Positions 4,158 through 6,412 of a stretch of 6,412 nt of DNA are shown here, in pieces. The position numbers were made by a program, and so were the translations under genes. The notes beneath the pieces are model-generated. The model worked only from the letters and a program-made list of their open reading frames with translations, ran no database searches and had not been told where the DNA came from. Numbering within the stretch: position 1 is the stretch's first letter; each line of letters begins with the position of its first letter. This stretch comes from Dechloromonas sp. (GTDB lineage Bacteria; Pseudomonadota; Gammaproteobacteria; Burkholderiales; Rhodocyclaceae), in assembly GCA_013693915.1 (NCBI GenBank), contig CP059264.1, positions 683,997 through 690,408 on the forward strand, written 5' to 3'.

Positions 4158-6412
4158 TCAAACCGACAACGGGTTGGGTTTGGTCGGGTCAAGGTTGTAC
4201 TTGACCAGGGCGGCGGCGACCTTGTCGCGGGGAATCTCGCCGCTGTCGGCGAGCGCCTTGAGCGCGGCCAAAGTGACCCAGTGGCGGTCGACCTCGAAAA
4301 AGTGGCGCAAATTCTCGCGCGTGTCGGAGCGTCCGAAGCCGTCGGTGCCGAGCGTTACGTACGGTGCCTTGACGAAGGAACGGATCTGCTCGGAGAACAG
4401 CCGGACATAGTCGGTGGCGGCAATAACCGGGCCCCGGGCGCCGGCCAGCTTCCGCTCGACATGCGACAGCTTCGGTTCTTCCAGCGGGTGCAGCAGGTTC
4501 CAGCGCTGGACATCGACGCCGTCGCGGGCCAGTTCGTTGAAGCTCGGGCAGCCCCAGAGGTCGGCCTCGACGCCCCAGTCGATCCTGAGCAGGTCGGCGG
4601 CGGCGATGACTTCGCGGAAGATGGTGCCCGAGCCGAGCAACTGCACGCGCGGCCCCTTGCCCGCGCCACCCTTCCTGAACGAGTACATGCCCTTGATGAT
4701 GTCGGCCTCGGCGCCCACCGGCATGTCCGGGTGCTCGTAGTTCTCGTTCATCACCGTCAGGTAGTAGAAGACGTCTTCCTGTTCCGCGTTCATGCGGCGC
4801 ATGCCGTCCTGGACGACGACGGCGACTTCGTACTGGAAGGTCGGGTCGTAGGAGATGCAGTTGGGAATCAGGTTGGCGAGGATCAGGCTGTGCCCGTCCT
4901 CGTGCTGCAGGCCTTCGCCGTTCAGCGTTGTGCGTCCGGCTGTGCCGCCGATCAGGAAGCCGCGGGCGCGCTGGTCGCCGGCCGCCCAACACAGGTCGAG
5001 GGTGCGCTGCAGGCCGAACATCGAGTAGCAGATGTAGAACGGGATGGTCTGGACGCCATGCACCGAATACGACGTGGCGGCGGCGATCCAGTCGCTCATC
5101 GCGCCGGCTTCGTTGATGCCTTCCTGCAATACCTGGCCGGTCTTCGATTCCTTGTAGAACATCAGTTGGTCATGGTCTTCCGGGACGTAGTTCTGGCCCT
5201 CCTGGTTCCAGATACCGACCGAGCGGAACATGCCTTCCATGCCGAAGGTGCGGGACTCGTCGGGCACGATGGGCACGACGTTCCTGCCGACGTTCCTGTC
5301 CTTCAGGAGCATGTTCATGATGCGGACGATGGCCATCGTCGTGGACAGCTCACGGCCTTCCCCGGAGGCCTTGAGCAGCGCGGCGAAGGCGTCGAGCGAC
5401 GGGACCGGCAGCGGGTCGGCCTTGCGCCGGCGCTGCGGCAGGAATCCGCCGAGGTCCATGCGCCGCTGGCGCATGTACTTGTATTCCGGGGAATCTTCCG
5501 CGAACTTCAGGTAGGGCAGCTTCTCCAGTTGATCGTCGGCCACCGGCAGGTGGAAGCGGTCACGGAAGCGGCCGATCTGCTCCTTGTCCATCTTCTTCTG
5601 CTGGTGCGAGATGTTCATCGCCTCGCCGGCCTGTCCCATGCCGAAGCCCTTGATGGTCTTGGCCAGGATCAGCGTCGGCTGGCCCTTATGCTTCACCGCG
5701 CGGTCGTAGGCGGCGAAGATCTTGAAGATGTCGTGGCCGCCGCGGTTCAGTTGCCAGACGTCGTCGTCGGTCCAGTCGGCGACCAGTTCCCTGAGTTCCG
5801 GCGTGTTGAAGAAATTCTCGCGGACATAGGCGCCATTCTTGGCCTTGAAGGTCTGGTACTCGCCGTCGCACAGTTCCATCATGCGCTTCTTGAGGATGCC
5901 CTTCTTGTCCCGGTTGAACAGCGCATCCCAGTACGTGCCCCAGATGACCTTGATCACATTCCAGCCCGAGCCGCGGAATTCGGACTCGAGTTCCTGGATG
6001 ATCTTGCCGTTGCCGCGCACCGGGCCGTCGAGTCGCTGCAGGTTGCAGTTGATGACGAAGATCAGGTTGTCCAGCTTTTCGCGGCCGGCCATGCTGATGG
6101 CGCCGAGCGACTCGACCTCGTCGGTCTCGCCGTCGCCGAGGAAGGCCCAGACCTTGCGCTGCTCGGCCTTGGCGGCGTCGATCAGGCCGCGGCTGGCAAG
6201 GTACTTCATGAAGCGGGCCTGGTAGATGGCCTGGATCGGGCCGAGGCCCATGGAAACCGTCGGGAACTGCCAGAAATCCGGCATCAGCCACGGGTGCGGA
6301 TAGGACGAAATGCCCTTGCCGCCGGTTTCCTGGCGGAAGTTGTCCATCTGCTCCTCGGTGAAGCGGCCGAGCATGAAGGCGCGCGAGACGCCCGGTACCG
6401 AGTGGCCCTGGA
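4158..6412 (-). CDS. aceE: Pyruvate dehydrogenase E1 component, homodimeric type (5' end outside window)
   Basis: E1 decarboxylates pyruvate on thiamine diphosphate and acetylates the E2 lipoyl arms. The window holds about 750 C-terminal residues. E. coli AceE has 887, so about 140 are missing beyond the right edge. The frame stays open to the edge, reading FQGHSVPGV there, so the ATG at 6372-6374 is internal. By alignment from memory with E. coli AceE, the active-site residues are kept: His142 (QGH, codon 6402-6404), Tyr177 (SSYPHP), the Mg2+ ligands Asp230 (GDGE), Asn260 (NCN) and Gln262, Lys392 (TIKG), loop His407 (NISHQQKK, codon 5604-5606), Glu522 (PDESRTFGMEG), the cofactor-activating Glu571 (LQEGINE, codon 5109-5111), Tyr599 (FYICYSMF) and His640 (LQHEDGHS). 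The C-terminal domain carries TDGFGRSDTRENLRHFFEVD. The length and motifs indicate the single-chain homodimeric E1 rather than the alpha/beta type. One residue appears to be missing near the edge (PGVSRAF against PGVYARAF in E. coli). It is first in the operon as seen here, 14 bases before aceF. Its promoter is not visible. Confidence 0.97.
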   Translation of the reverse strand, partial: QGHSVPGVSRAFMLGRFTEEQMDNFRQETGGKGISSYPHPWLMPDFWQFPTVSMGLGPIQAIYQARFMKYLASRGLIDAAKAEQRKVWAFLGDGETDEVESLGAISMAGREKLDNLIFVINCNLQRLDGPVRGNGKIIQELESEFRGSGWNVIKVIWGTYWDALFNRDKKGILKKRMMELCDGEYQTFKAKNGAYVRENFFNTPELRELVADWTDDDVWQLNRGGHDIFKIFAAYDRAVKHKGQPTLILAKTIKGFGMGQAGEAMNISHQQKKMDKEQIGRFRDRFHLPVADDQLEKLPYLKFAEDSPEYKYMRQRRMDLGGFLPQRRRKADPLPVPSLDAFAALLKASGEGRELSTTMAIVRIMNMLLKDRNVGRNVVPIVPDESRTFGMEGMFRSVGIWNQEGQNYVPEDHDQLMFYKESKTGQVLQEGINEAGAMSDWIAAATSYSVHGVQTIPFYICYSMFGLQRTLDLCWAAGDQRARGFLIGGTAGRTTLNGEGLQHEDGHSLILANLIPNCISYDPTFQYEVAVVVQDGMRRMNAEQEDVFYYLTVMNENYEHPDMPVGAEADIIKGMYSFRKGGAGKGPRVQLLGSGTIFREVIAAADLLRIDWGVEADLWGCPSFNELARDGVDVQRWNLLHPLEEPKLSHVERKLAGARGPVIAATDYVRLFSEQIRSFVKAPYVTLGTDGFGRSDTRENLRHFFEVDRHWVTLAALKALADSGEIPRDKVAAALVKYNLDPTKPNPLSV

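Noticed and set aside
1783..4410. An 875-codon open frame on the plus strand
   Set aside because: It lies antisense to lpdA, aceF and the end of aceE. Its translation repeats itself (DLDQDDAFADLGAELDQHF and similar) exactly where the lipoyl repeats are. It is the complement of those repeats in GC-rich coding DNA, with no recognisable domain.
4189..4992. Minus-strand 267-codon frame within aceE
   Set aside because: It is an out-of-frame shadow of aceE: Arg/Pro-rich, with no motifs. The aceE frame is continuous across it with all active-site residues.
6372..6374. ATG as the start of aceE
   Set aside because: The frame remains open to the window edge and encodes the conserved FQGH segment containing the His142 equivalent, so this Met is internal.

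Overview
The window is a stretch of bacterial housekeeping DNA, GC-rich (roughly 60-65 % by eye). It carries the 3' part of a pyruvate dehydrogenase (PDH) complex operon on the minus strand. Read in the direction of transcription (right to left) the order is aceE (E1, its 5' end beyond the right edge), aceF (E2 with two lipoyl domains), lpdA (E3 with its own N-terminal lipoyl domain), then a small hotdog-fold thioesterase of the YigI type. A homodimeric AceE-type E1 followed by a lipoyl-bearing E3 is the arrangement known from Betaproteobacteria (Ralstonia/Cupriavidus PdhL, Neisseria p64k). That, with the GC content, suggests a betaproteobacterium, possibly Rhodocyclales or Burkholderiales. 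The genus cannot be fixed from the sequence alone.

Layout: 1-51 may be the last codons of a plus-strand gene converging on the operon (weak call). 52-153 is a short GC-rich intergenic stretch with small inverted repeats and no gene. 154-645 (-) is the thioesterase. 646-711 holds a strong hairpin terminator that follows lpdA. 712-2484 (-) is lpdA, 2485-2496 a 12-base gap, 2497-4143 (-) aceF, 4144-4157 a 14-base gap, and 4158 to the right edge (-) aceE. The tight spacing and the Shine-Dalgarno sequences lodged in the gaps point to one aceE-aceF-lpdA transcript. Its promoter lies outside the window.

Function: E1 decarboxylates pyruvate on thiamine diphosphate and reductively acetylates the E2 lipoyl groups. 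E2 passes acetyl to CoA. E3 reoxidises dihydrolipoamide with FAD and NAD+. The thioesterase lies behind the terminator and is probably not an essential part of the complex.

The most notable signal is that the second lipoyl domain of aceF and the lipoyl domain of lpdA are nearly identical at the DNA level: 3 differences in 210 bases, all synonymous. The first aceF lipoyl domain differs from them at roughly 28 of 210 bases. This looks like a recent gene conversion or duplication inside the operon, or possibly an assembly effect. I see no mobile element, CRISPR array, RNA gene or new multi-gene system here.
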